A stretch of 64,000 nucleotides of DNA from Chloroflexota bacterium. Lineage in GTDB: Bacteria; Chloroflexota; UBA11872. The DNA lies in contig JAJDUU010000034.1 of NCBI GenBank assembly GCA_022826485.1, positions 40,371 to 104,370 of the forward strand, in the 5' to 3' direction. Positions within the stretch are counted from its first letter, which is position 1; each line of letters starts with the position of its first letter. The translations under genes and the position numbers were made by a program. Below are positions 37,119 through 45,058 of the stretch, piece after piece. The notes below the pieces were generated by a model. That model was given only the letters and a program-made list of their open reading frames with translations. It made no database searches and was not told where the DNA came from.

Positions 37119-37379
37119 TCACTCGAGCGGGGCGATCTTCCCTGGCACTTCATGACGCCTGGCGCGATTCCAAGCCTTTCGCAGTTCTTCTTGGCGCAGT
37201 GAGGCCCACTCGACTACCAGCCCCTGAGCACGGGGAGGCAGACGTCCGTGCAATACCGCCAAGCTCTCAATGCCCACGAGGGCTTCATCCCCGCCATACA
37301 AGGCATGGAAGTGGGGCGGCCCATGGTCGTCGAAGTACATGCGGATGACGATGCCGTAGAAGCGGCAGAGCTCAGGCAC
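37119..37379 (-). CDS. DUF4160 family protein
   Basis: An 86-residue protein with the DUF4160 pattern: MPELCRFYGIVIRMYFDDHGPPHFHALYGG, where the DHGPPHFHA segment is the family hallmark. A helical C-terminus with WASLRQEELRKAWNRAR follows. The start overlaps the end of the DUF2442 gene by 8 bp. The pair occurs in many genomes and has been viewed as a possible toxin-antitoxin-like module; that role is not proven. Confidence 0.88.
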   Translation of the reverse strand: MPELCRFYGIVIRMYFDDHGPPHFHALYGGDEALVGIESLAVLHGRLPPRAQGLVVEWASLRQEELRKAWNRARRHEVPGKIAPLE

Positions 37380-37668
37380 GCTCGCCTGAGAGCTCGGCGG
37401 CTGGAATCACGTCGGTAAGAGGCTTGCCCGTAAGCTGCAAATACAGTGCATCCGGACACAGTTCGACATCGTCTCCCCAGGCAATTCCCCCATACGGAGC
37501 GATGTAAACGGCCTCAAAGCACCCTGGGGTATCCCACAACTCAAATACGCCGCGTCCAACCAGATGCGACAGATCAACTTCCCCAGCCGTAGCGTCGGCA
37601 TACCGAAGCCACAGGCGATGCCCGGCTCGGGCTTCAACTTCGGTTGGCCGGATCAGCGTGGTCGGCAT
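37372..37668 (-). CDS. DUF2442 family protein
   Basis: A 98-residue protein of the DUF2442 type: LWLRYADATAGEVDLSHLVG, then FELWDTPGCFEAVYI, GGIAWGDDVELCPDALYLQL and TGKPLTD, the expected order. It is first in a two-gene operon with the DUF4160 protein (8-bp overlap). Some members occur with XRE-type domains; none is present here. Function unknown, probably linked to its partner. Confidence 0.88.
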   Translation of the reverse strand: MPTTLIRPTEVEARAGHRLWLRYADATAGEVDLSHLVGRGVFELWDTPGCFEAVYIAPYGGIAWGDDVELCPDALYLQLTGKPLTDVIPAAELSGERA

Positions 37669-37827
37669 GACTAACTTCCCGGTCGTGCTCGCTTCAGATT
37701 CTCCGTGATGGCTACGGCCAGCGTCGGGCCCGCAGCCAATCCGATCTTATCCACTCCGGGGCGACTGCAGCCGGGATGATGCGCCCCCAGGCGAGCCGGA
37801 GCGTATGGCATCTGTGACGGCGCTGGT

Positions 37828-37935
37828 CGACGACATCGAGCTGGTTGACCGAGGTTCCCACTTGCACCCACAGGCGGCCCCGCAACAGGCTCCAAGACGC
37901 GGCCAGGGTCTTCGGTGATGGGGGTCTCGTCTCCG
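37828..37935 (-). pseudogene. fragment of the hisI-like gene
   Basis: Bases 37828-37905 align with 36793-36870 inside the HisI-like gene (shared CGACGACATCGAGCTG and CACCCACAGGCGG), at roughly 80% identity, and GGTCTTCGGTGATGGGG continues like the 5' leader of that gene. The middle of the gene is missing. It marks a duplication that later decayed. Confidence 0.6.
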
Positions 37936-37982
37936 CTCGTAGTATGCTTTGTCACCACCCCTATCGATTCGACGGTGGGGTC

Positions 37983-38006
37983 GAGACCGTCCTTCGGGGC
38001 GGTCTC
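37983..38006. terminator. GAGACCG hairpin
   Basis: GAGACCG-N10-CGGTCTC, a 7-bp stem with a UUCG-containing loop, followed by TGTCTTTG. It is 22 bp upstream of the relic NYN start and could be a terminator or attenuator. Confidence 0.5.
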
Positions 38007-38028
38007 TGTCTTTGTATGGGAGTAGCGA

Positions 38029-38337
38029 TTGATTACGAACCTGTACATCGACGGCTTCAATCTCTACTACCGCGCCCTGAAGGACACGCCCTTCAGGTGG
38101 CTAGGAAACCTCTGATTAAGCCTCCTTCCGGTCCCTTCCCCCTTGGGGGGAAGGTTAGGATGGGGGGATTGAAGCGCGGCCTACAGATTTGTTCAGAGCT
38201 TCCCTAGACCTGCGGAAGCTGGCCGAGACGCCGCCACCTACGTCAAGCGCCTCTGGAATAGCCATCTGCGACGGAGCCGGCTTCCCGACACACTGAGGGA
38301 TGAGGTGGGAATCATCACCAAGCCGGCGGGGTGGTGA
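38029..38337 (+). pseudogene. NYN-domain gene relic interrupted by a MITE
   Basis: N-terminal codons from TTG 38029 give ITNLYIDGFNLYYRALKDTP then FRWL, matching the start of the intact NYN gene at 59887 (NLYVDGFNLYYRALRNTP, WRWL). A 100-bp MITE (38104-38203) follows with CTAG on both sides. After it DLRKLAET continues, then, in a shifted frame, AATYVKRLWNSHLRRSR, LPDTLRDE and GIITKPAGW with TGA at 38335, which matches the family C-terminus (SHRLRDAATSYRPL, ITRPPAW). The central 130 or so codons, with most of the nuclease core, are deleted. Confidence 0.8.
38104..38203. mobile_element. IS5-like MITE, copy 2 (100 bp) with CTAG duplication
   Basis: Same length and sequence as 27687-27786 with few changes. 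Ends GGAAACCTCTGATTAA and, inverted, GGAAGCTCTGAACAA. Flanked by CTAG at 38101-38104 and 38204-38207. It splits the codon order of the NYN relic (FRWL / DLRK), which fixes the insertion point precisely. Confidence 0.9.
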
Positions 38338-38488
38338 CAGCCGGCTTCGGGATACGCAGCACTGACGTGAGTAGCCACGCCGTTCGCCGGATACGACAAT
38401 CGAGCCTGCGGCAGCGACACACCGCTTGGCGGGGCATGGCGACGGTCTTGCGCGAAACACACCTGGATCTGCAGTTGAGACTCGGCGG

Positions 38489-40408
38489 ATGGCATCCATG
38501 ACGGCGCTGGTGGCCGACACGCGCCGCACGCCGGGGATCGCCGTCCAGCCGGTGCCGATCGAGGCGGTGCGGATCGAGTCCGGATTCTGGCGCGGGTGGC
38601 TGGATCGGCTCTACGACGTCACGCTGCCCTCGCAGCACGCCCAGTGCGAGGCCACCGGCCGCCTCGACAACATCCGGCGCGTTTCGGGCCGCGTGGATGC
38701 GCCGTTTCGGGGGCGCTACTACGACGAGTCCGACGTCTACAAGTGGCTGGAGGCCGCCAGCTGGGCGCTGGTGGGGCGCGAGGATCGGCGGCTGCGCGCG
38801 CTGGTGGACGCGCTGGTCGACGACATCGCCGCCGCGCAGCAGCCGGACGGCTATCTCCACACGTACTTCGCCTTGGAACGGGCCGACCAGCGCTACACCG
38901 ACCTCATCAACAAGCACGAGCTGTATTGCGCGGGACATCTGATCCAGGCGGGCATCGCCCACCGCCGCGCGACCGGCACGGATGCCTTGCTCGACGTGGC
39001 GGTGCGGCTGGCCGATCACATCTGCGGCGAGTTCGGTTCCGACGCCCGCGAAACGGCGGACGGGCATCCCGAGATCGAGCTGGCGTTGGTGGAGCTGGCG
39101 CGCGAGACCGGCCAGCGCGTCTACGCCGAGCAGGCGCGGTTCTTTCTGGACCAGCGCGGCCGGCAGCCGCCCCGGCTCGGCGGCTACCGCTATCTCCAGG
39201 ACCACGAGCCGGCGGCCGAGCAGCAGGAGATTGCCGGACACGCGGTGCGGGCGATCTACCTGGCCTGCGGGTTGGCCGACGCGGGCCTGGAGCTCGAGGA
39301 TCGTGCGCTGTGGGAGGCGTCGGAGCGGCTGTGGCGCAGCGCCTACGAGACCCGGGCCTACGTCACCGGCGGCCTGGGGGCGCACTGGGCCGGCGAGTCG
39401 TTCGGCGACGCCTTCGACCTTCCCAATCGCAACTCCTATGCGGAGTCGTGCGCGGCGGTGGCGGGCGTGATGTGGAATTGGCGCCTGCTGGCCGGCACGG
39501 GCGAGCCGCGCTTCGCCGACTGGATGGAGACCACGCTGTACAACGGCATGCTGGCCGGCCTGTCGCTGGACGGCGAGCACTACTTCTATCCGAATCCGCT
39601 CAGCGCCGCCTCGGGGCAGGCCCGGGTGGAGTGGTTCGACTGCGCCTGCTGCCCGCCGAATCTCGCCCGAATGCTCGCCAGCCTGCCGGGCTATCTCTAC
39701 GGCGTGTCCGACCGCGCGCTATGGGTGCATCAGCTCGCGGCGGGCCGGGTGGATGCGGACGTGCCGGGCGCGGGCCGGCTGTCGCTGGCGGTGGAGACGG
39801 ACTATCCGTGGTCGGGCGACGTGCGTCTCACCGTGCGCGAGGCGCCGGGAGATCCGGTGGAGCTGCGGCTGCGGGTGCCCGGCTGGTGCGACCGCGCCGG
39901 CCTGGAGGTGGTCCCGGCCGACGCGGCAGATCCCGATCGTGCACTCGCCGCCAGCGGCTACGCCATCCTGCGGCGCGTGTGGGCGCCGGGCGACCGGGTT
40001 GCGCTGCGGTTGTCGATGCCGCCGCGCCGCCTGGTCAGCGATCCGCGGGTGACGGCCAATGTGGGCCGCGTGGCCCTGGCGCGCGGGCCGCTGATCTACT
40101 GCGTCGAGTCCCACGACCGCGCCGGACTGGGGCAAGACGCCTTCGCGCTGCCGGATGACGCGCCGGTTACGCCGGGTCCCGGCGACTCGCGCCTTACGGG
40201 GATGACGCTGCTGGACACGACGGCCGTGCCGCTGCCCGGGACGCCCGAGCCCGGCGCGCTCTATCAGCCGCTGCCGGGCGACGCGCAGGCGGCCCATGCG
40301 CCCACGAATCACACCGCCATCCGCGCCATTCCCTATTTCGCCTGGGCCAATCGAGGCCCGAGCAGCATGGATGTATGGCTGCGCCGCCAGGAGGCGGTTT
40401 CGAGCTAG
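38489..40408 (+). CDS. GH127-type beta-L-arabinofuranosidase-like glycoside hydrolase
   Basis: A 639-residue protein of the DUF1680/GH127 family. An alpha/alpha-barrel comes first (ESGFWRGWLDRLYDVTLP, DSDVYKWLEAASWAL-type, YLHTYFALERADQRY, GHAVRAIYLACGLAD), then a beta-sandwich. The zinc-thiolate motif CACCPPNLARML carries the Cys expected to act as nucleophile, and ESCAAVAGVMWN provides the Glu region. No signal peptide is seen, so it is probably cytosolic and acts on imported oligosaccharides. ATG 38489; another Met is 3 codons downstream. The upstream DNA is a relic-rich region. Confidence 0.9.
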   Translation: MASMTALVADTRRTPGIAVQPVPIEAVRIESGFWRGWLDRLYDVTLPSQHAQCEATGRLDNIRRVSGRVDAPFRGRYYDESDVYKWLEAASWALVGREDRRLRALVDALVDDIAAAQQPDGYLHTYFALERADQRYTDLINKHELYCAGHLIQAGIAHRRATGTDALLDVAVRLADHICGEFGSDARETADGHPEIELALVELARETGQRVYAEQARFFLDQRGRQPPRLGGYRYLQDHEPAAEQQEIAGHAVRAIYLACGLADAGLELEDRALWEASERLWRSAYETRAYVTGGLGAHWAGESFGDAFDLPNRNSYAESCAAVAGVMWNWRLLAGTGEPRFADWMETTLYNGMLAGLSLDGEHYFYPNPLSAASGQARVEWFDCACCPPNLARMLASLPGYLYGVSDRALWVHQLAAGRVDADVPGAGRLSLAVETDYPWSGDVRLTVREAPGDPVELRLRVPGWCDRAGLEVVPADAADPDRALAASGYAILRRVWAPGDRVALRLSMPPRRLVSDPRVTANVGRVALARGPLIYCVESHDRAGLGQDAFALPDDAPVTPGPGDSRLTGMTLLDTTAVPLPGTPEPGALYQPLPGDAQAAHAPTNHTAIRAIPYFAWANRGPSSMDVWLRRQEAVSS

Positions 40409-40440
40409 GCAACCGTCGCTGACCGCCAGTTCCCGCCGAA

Positions 40441-40510
40441 GGAGACCTCTGCGCAACCCCTCCGTCATTCCGGCGAAGGCCGGAATCCAGTCCGGTCGAA
40501 CCTAGAAGCG
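40441..40510. repeat. REP-loop MITE, truncated copy
   Basis: Left end GGAGACCTCTGCGCAAC directly follows arm TTCCCGC (40430-40436) and loop CGAA (40437-40440). The internal REP CGTCATTCCGGC-GAAG-GCCGGAATCC is intact, but the right end cannot be found. Confidence 0.7.
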
Positions 40511-40591
40511 CGCCGGACGCTCCCCGCGGGGCCGGTCGGCCATCCCCGGCGGGCGGCTGCCGGGCAATGACATGTGACCGCCGGCGGTGGC

Positions 40592-41353
40592 ATGCTGCGG
40601 CGGATGCCGCCGTCCACCTCCCCCCGCGTCTGCTTCGTCATTCCCACCTATAACGAGGCAGCCAACATCACGCCGCTGCTCGAGCGGCTGACCACGCTCC
40701 ACGCCGGCGGCGACACGGCGATCGTGGTCGTGGATGACCACAGCCCCGATGGCACCGGACGGCTGGTGCGGGACTTCGCCGCGGCCGATTCGCGGGTGCA
40801 CCTGCTGGAGGGTCCCAAGCGCGGACTGGGCCACGCCTACGTGCGCGGCATGCGGCACGCGCTGGATGCGCTTGGGGCGGAGACGATCGTGCAAATGGAC
40901 GCCGACTTCTCGCACGATCCCGCGGACGCCCGCCGGCTCATCGACCGTCTTGGAGCGGGCGCAGACGTGGCGATCGGGAGTCGCTACGTGCCCGGCGGCG
41001 GCATTGACCATCGCTGGAGTCTGCGCCGCCGACTGCTGTCGGGCTGGGGAAACCAGCTCACCCGCTGGGTCACCGGCCTGCGGCAGGTGCGCGACTGCAC
41101 AGCCGGGTTCAAGGCCATCAGCGCCGACGCGCTGCGCGCCGCCGACATCGACAGCATCACGGCTCGCGGTCAAGCCTTCCAGGTCGTGCTGCTGCACCGC
41201 CTGACCCGCAGCGGCGCCCGCGTCGTCGAAGAGCCGATCTTCTTCCGCGAGCGCGACCGCGGTCGAACCAAGCTGGGCTGGCGGGACATCGTGGAGTGCC
41301 TGCTAGTCATCTGGCAGCTGCGATTGGTCGACCTGCTCCGCCCGAGGGGCTGA
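40592..41353 (+). CDS. GT2 polyprenol-phosphate mannosyltransferase-like glycosyltransferase
   Basis: A 253-residue family 2 glycosyltransferase, close to dolichyl/polyprenyl-phosphate mannosyltransferases. The nucleotide-sugar site is VCFVIPTYNEAANI and VVDDHSPDGTGRLV, the DxD is in VQMDADFSHDP, and RDCTAGFKAI plus YVPGGG match the acceptor region. The C-terminus lacks the membrane anchor found in longer members, so it resembles the short soluble DPM1 type. Starts at GTG 40574, ATG 40592 or ATG 40604 are all possible. Confidence 0.88.
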   Translation: MLRRMPPSTSPRVCFVIPTYNEAANITPLLERLTTLHAGGDTAIVVVDDHSPDGTGRLVRDFAAADSRVHLLEGPKRGLGHAYVRGMRHALDALGAETIVQMDADFSHDPADARRLIDRLGAGADVAIGSRYVPGGGIDHRWSLRRRLLSGWGNQLTRWVTGLRQVRDCTAGFKAISADALRAADIDSITARGQAFQVVLLHRLTRSGARVVEEPIFFRERDRGRTKLGWRDIVECLLVIWQLRLVDLLRPRG

Positions 41354-41396
41354 GCCAGGCAACGCCGCCGCGACCCGTTCCAGGCGCTCTTCCCCA

Positions 41397-41640
41397 TCCG
41401 TCATTCCCCATCCGTCATTCCGGCGGAGCCTGTCCCCGCGCAGGGAGACCTTTGCGAAACCCCTCCGTCATTCCGGCGAAGAGCCTGCCCCGTACTCGAT
41501 ACGGGGCCGGAATCCAGTCCGGTCGAACCTGGAAGCGCGCCGGATGCTTGGGGCCGGGCGGGTCTCAGACCCGCCTCTACAGACTCATGCAAAGGTCTCC
41601 GCAGGCGGGGAGCCGGAATCCAGTCTCTCCCTACGCCACG
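41397..41640. repeat. REP cluster hosting a MITE
   Basis: CGTCATTCCGGCGGAG, then an inner hairpin CCCCGC-GCAG-GCGGGG that is split by the element at 41444-41600, then AGCCGGAATCCAGTC. Removing the element recreates exactly the composite repeat seen intact at 48239-48285. Confidence 0.8.
41444..41600. mobile_element. REP-loop MITE, copy C (157 bp) with GCAG duplication
   Basis: Ends GGAGACCTTTGC and GCAAAGGTCTCC. Flanks: CCCCGC-GCAG on the left (41434-41443) and GCAG-GCGGGG on the right (41601-41610), so the 4-nt loop GCAG is duplicated. It is longer than copy B because its internal REP has received a further palindrome, CCCCGTACTCGATACGGGG, in its own loop. Confidence 0.9.
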
Positions 41641-41719
41641 CACCTCGGACTCGGCGCCCGAGCGAGGGTGGGCACGGTCCCTCCATCCATGTGGAGACGA
41701 TTGAGATTACCGAATAGCC

Positions 41720-41749
41720 TTGGAAGTTACAGTTGTAACGCTCTAGGAT
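41720..41749 (+). promoter_or_regulatory. phage-cluster promoter with GTTAC-N4-GTAAC operator
   Basis: TTGGAA (41720-41725), 18-bp spacer, TAGGAT (41744-41749). The spacer starts with the inverted repeat GTTAC-AGTT-GTAAC (41726-41739), so a bound protein would block RNA polymerase. The promoter is 62 bp upstream of the portal start. The same repeat lies in the spacer of the promoter at 48624. Confidence 0.65.
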
Positions 41750-41810
41750 AGGGGCTGTAGCAGCACGGCGCGCGCCACATGCGCGGCGCCAATGACACCG
41801 GGAGGCCCCT

Positions 41811-43496
41811 TTGTCCGAGCTTCGCCCCGACGCGTTGCCCCCACCGTCCGAGTCCTACGTGCAGGATCTGGAGCAGCACCTGCTCACCGAGTTCGGCGGG
41901 CGCAACGCCCGCATCGAGCGCTTGCGGCGGCTGCGGTTCATGGAGGAGCCGGTGGACATTCCGGCCGCCTACCGAGCCACGACGCGCGAGGTGCGAACCC
42001 CGCTGGCCCGCGAGCAGCTCAAGCGGGTCGTGGGCAGCCTGACCGCCAACCACCCAACGGTCAGCGTGCCGCCGGCCGACCAGACGTCGGAGAGCCGCGC
42101 GAACGCCTCGCGCCGCGAGCGTTGGACGGCCGCCGCTTTGCGGCGCATGAAGAACGACGCCGGGCGCGACATTTTCGGCATGTTCGTCGACGCGCTGGTG
42201 GCCGACGGCACCGGCGTGATGAAATTGGTCTACATGCCCGAGCGCTGGACGGGCTATCCGCGTCGCGGCGACGCCGGGCCCGAGACCGACACGGCCTTCA
42301 ACGAGCGGTCGACGCGGTTCAAACGATCCGCGCCGTTTCCGCTGGCCTGGCGCGACGTGGACGTGCTGACCTTCTATCCGCTGATGGGCGACGACGGAGT
42401 CGAGGCGTGCCTCGAGATTTCGGAGCGCCCCAAGTGGCTCATGATGCGGCGCTACGGCCTGGTCGAAGACCGGCGGTCGGGCCGCCTGACGCCGGCGGGC
42501 CGCGCGCCGGCGAGCGAGGGTCCGGCGACCGCCGGGGGCAGCGTGCGCGTGGTCGAATACTGGGACCGCGAGCACTTCGCCTACCTGGTGGACGGCCACC
42601 TGGTGCGGCGCGGCCGTCACGCCTACGGCGCCGTGCCCTATGTGATGGCGCATGGCAACCAATCGCCCAGCCGCGATCCGGCCAAGGCCGGCGAGTCGAT
42701 GCTGGCGTCGGTGGAATACCTGGTGCCGCTGCTCGACCGGCTGCTGACCATGAAGCAGAACGCGGTGCATCTCTACGCCTATCCGACGCCCAAGCTCACC
42801 GGCTTCGCGGGCGGCGACGGCGCCCTGGGAGACGACGGCCGCCCGCCGCCGATCGAGTTTCGGCCGGGCGAGATTCTGCCGCTGTTCCCCGGAGAGGACC
42901 TGAGCCTGCTGCAGTGGTCGGGCACGCCGCCCGATCTGGACGAGCTCATCGCTCTCACGCGCTCGATGATCGACCAGGCCGGCGTGCCGACGGTGCTCTT
43001 CGGCATCGCGCCCGACGGCAACACGAGCGGCTACTACCTGAACCAGCTGATCAACGCGGCGCGACTGTCGTTCAACCAGATCACGCGGCACGCCGAGCAG
43101 GCGCTGGAGCGCATCGTCCAGCTGGCCTGGCGCCTGGTCGAGCACCGGGTGCGGGAAACGGTGTACGTCTACGGCGATGACGACGCCTCGTGGCTGGGCC
43201 TCTCGCCCCGCGACATCAACGGCTACTACGCCGTGCGCGCCAAGCTGGAGGCCCTGGCCCCGGCGGACGAGATTGCCCAGGGCACCTACGCCGCGAACCT
43301 AGTGGCGGCCAAGCTGGCGTCCCGGCGCTGGGCCATGCAGGAGAAGCTGGGTATCGCCAATGCGGCGGAGATGCAGGCGGAGATCCTGCGCGAGGAGATG
43401 CTGGACGATCCCGAGGTCCGGCGCGAGCTGTGGCGCCGCGACGGCGCCGCGGAAACGGCGGACGCGGAGCGCGTGGCTCCGGCGGCCGGTTCGTGA
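41811..43496 (+). CDS. phage portal-like protein
   Basis: A 561-residue protein. TTG 41811 has GGAGG 6 nt upstream. Portal-like features are a helical N-terminal region (YVQDLEQHLLTEFGGR), VDALVADGTGVMKLVYMPERW, LPLAWRDVD-like wing strands, and a C-terminal stem with NTSGYYLNQLINAARLSFNQ and ITRHAEQALERIVQLAWRL. It would form the dodecameric DNA gate on the capsid. First gene of the phage-like operon; its stop overlaps the next start (TGATG). Confidence 0.75.
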   Translation: MSELRPDALPPPSESYVQDLEQHLLTEFGGRNARIERLRRLRFMEEPVDIPAAYRATTREVRTPLAREQLKRVVGSLTANHPTVSVPPADQTSESRANASRRERWTAAALRRMKNDAGRDIFGMFVDALVADGTGVMKLVYMPERWTGYPRRGDAGPETDTAFNERSTRFKRSAPFPLAWRDVDVLTFYPLMGDDGVEACLEISERPKWLMMRRYGLVEDRRSGRLTPAGRAPASEGPATAGGSVRVVEYWDREHFAYLVDGHLVRRGRHAYGAVPYVMAHGNQSPSRDPAKAGESMLASVEYLVPLLDRLLTMKQNAVHLYAYPTPKLTGFAGGDGALGDDGRPPPIEFRPGEILPLFPGEDLSLLQWSGTPPDLDELIALTRSMIDQAGVPTVLFGIAPDGNTSGYYLNQLINAARLSFNQITRHAEQALERIVQLAWRLVEHRVRETVYVYGDDDASWLGLSPRDINGYYAVRAKLEALAPADEIAQGTYAANLVAAKLASRRWAMQEKLGIANAAEMQAEILREEMLDDPEVRRELWRRDGAAETADAERVAPAAGS

Positions 43497-43729
43497 TGGT
43501 CGTCAAGCGACGGCGGTCGACCGACGAGTTCCCGGCCAGGTTTCGCGAGTTGGCCGAGGAGCACACGGACGAGATCTGCGCGGAGGTGGTCAGGCGCGCG
43601 TGCAAAGGCGAGCGCTGGGCCACCGAGCTGGTGATGCAATACGCCTTCGACCGCTCCGCCGAGGCGTCCGAGGACGCGCTCGTGAACCTGTTGGAGGAGA
43701 TCCGCGCCCGCCTTGCGCACAGCGCGTGA
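43496..43729 (+). CDS. small phage-cluster protein, possible small terminase or adaptor
   Basis: A 77-residue basic then acidic helical protein: VVKRRRSTDEFPARFRELA, EICAEVVRRACKGERWATEL, MQYAFDRSAEASEDALVNLL. The ATG overlaps the portal stop by one base and its 3' end overlaps the terminase start by 17 bp, so all three are translationally coupled. The position before TerL fits a small terminase subunit, but the length is short and no DNA-binding motif is certain. Confidence 0.65.
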   Translation: MVVKRRRSTDEFPARFRELAEEHTDEICAEVVRRACKGERWATELVMQYAFDRSAEASEDALVNLLEEIRARLAHSA

Positions 43730-45005
43730 GGCGCTGTGGCGGCGCGTCGGCTACGCGCCGAGTCCCGAGCAGCGTCAGGCGCACGACTCGTCGGCGCGCA
43801 TTCGCCTGATCGCCGGTGGCGAGCGCGCCGGCAAGAGCCGCAGCGCCGCCATGGAGCTGTTCGGCCGCTGCCTGGAAGGCCGGCTCTACTGGCTGGTGGG
43901 CCCGGACTACGAGCTCTGCCGGCCCGAGTTTCGCTATCTGGCCGAGGCGTTCGGGGCCATCGGCGCGGTCGACAGCCTGAGCTTTCCCAGCTCGGAGCAG
44001 TGCCGCCTGACGCTGCGCACCGGGGCGCGGATCGTGACCAAGTCGGCCCGCGATCCGGCGCGGCTGGCCGGCGAGGCGCCCGACGGGATCCTGGGCTGCG
44101 AGGCCGCGCAGCTGCCCTATGACGTCTTTCTCCGACTGCGCGGCCGCGTGGCCGAGCGCCGCGGGTGGCTCTGGCTGAGCGGCACGTTCGAGGGCTCGCG
44201 CGGCTGGTACGCCGACCACTTCAGCGCCTGGCAGGTGGTGAACGCCGACGGCGCGGCATCGTTCTCGATTCCCACCTGGTCCAACCGGGCGCTCTTCCCG
44301 GGCGGACGGGCCGATGCCGAGATCGAGGCGCTCGAAGCCACCTATCCGGCGCCGGTGTTTCGGGAACGCTTCGGGGGCGTGCCCTGCCCGCCGGCGACGC
44401 TGGTGTTTCCCGAGTTCGAGCCGGCGCGGCACGTGGCCGCCGTCGACCCGGACGACGCCCAATCCGTCGAGGTCGCGATCGATCCGGGCTACGCCGGCGC
44501 CTACGCCGTGCTGGCGGTCGCCGAGTCAGCGGGCGCGGTTCGCGTGATCGACGAGGTCTACCACCGCCGCATGGTGGCCGCGGACGTCATCGCGGAGTGC
44601 CGCCGCCGCTGGTGGTGGCCGCGGGTGACCGGCGGCGTGATCGATATCGCCGGACGCCAACACCACGCCAGCGCCAGCCAGGTCGAAATCTGGCAGGCCC
44701 TGGCCGGGCTGCGCCTGCGGTCCCGCCCGGTGCGGATCCAGGACGGCATCGACCGCTTGCGGACGTTTCTGCGCGACCCGGCCACCAGCGAACCGCGCCT
44801 CACCCTGGCGCCGGCCTGCCGCGCGCTCATGCAGGAGTTTGGCAGCTATCGCTATCACGAGGCGCGGGACGACCGCCCCATCTCCGAGTTGCCCATCGAC
44901 CGCGACAACCACGCCATCAAGGCGCTGGCCTACTGGCTCTACGACCGCTTCGGCCCCGTCGCGCGGCCCGCGCGGTCGTACCGGCCGTTCGCGTTGGTGG
45001 GGTAG
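43713..45005 (+). CDS. phage large terminase subunit-like protein
   Basis: A 430-residue packaging ATPase/nuclease. Walker A GGERAGKSRSAA near residue 35, an acidic Walker B-like GILGCEAAQLPYD, then the RNase-H-like nuclease domain with VAIDPGYAGAYAVLAV, GGVIDIAGRQHHA and the last acidic/His motif PIDRDNHAIKALAYWLYDRF. TTG 43713 follows GGAGGAGA. In most phages terminase precedes portal; here the order is reversed. A GGCGCC hairpin follows the stop, before the convergent Fic gene. Confidence 0.85.
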   Translation: MRTAREALWRRVGYAPSPEQRQAHDSSARIRLIAGGERAGKSRSAAMELFGRCLEGRLYWLVGPDYELCRPEFRYLAEAFGAIGAVDSLSFPSSEQCRLTLRTGARIVTKSARDPARLAGEAPDGILGCEAAQLPYDVFLRLRGRVAERRGWLWLSGTFEGSRGWYADHFSAWQVVNADGAASFSIPTWSNRALFPGGRADAEIEALEATYPAPVFRERFGGVPCPPATLVFPEFEPARHVAAVDPDDAQSVEVAIDPGYAGAYAVLAVAESAGAVRVIDEVYHRRMVAADVIAECRRRWWWPRVTGGVIDIAGRQHHASASQVEIWQALAGLRLRSRPVRIQDGIDRLRTFLRDPATSEPRLTLAPACRALMQEFGSYRYHEARDDRPISELPIDRDNHAIKALAYWLYDRFGPVARPARSYRPFALVG

Positions 45006-45058
45006 CGACTTACCCGGCGCCAAGCGGGCGCCTGCGCTACCGAGTGAGCGGCGTCGCG

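Noticed and set aside
38426..38488. Upstream extension of the GH127 gene
   Set aside because: The added residues are not family-like and lie in relic DNA; ATG 38489 fits better.
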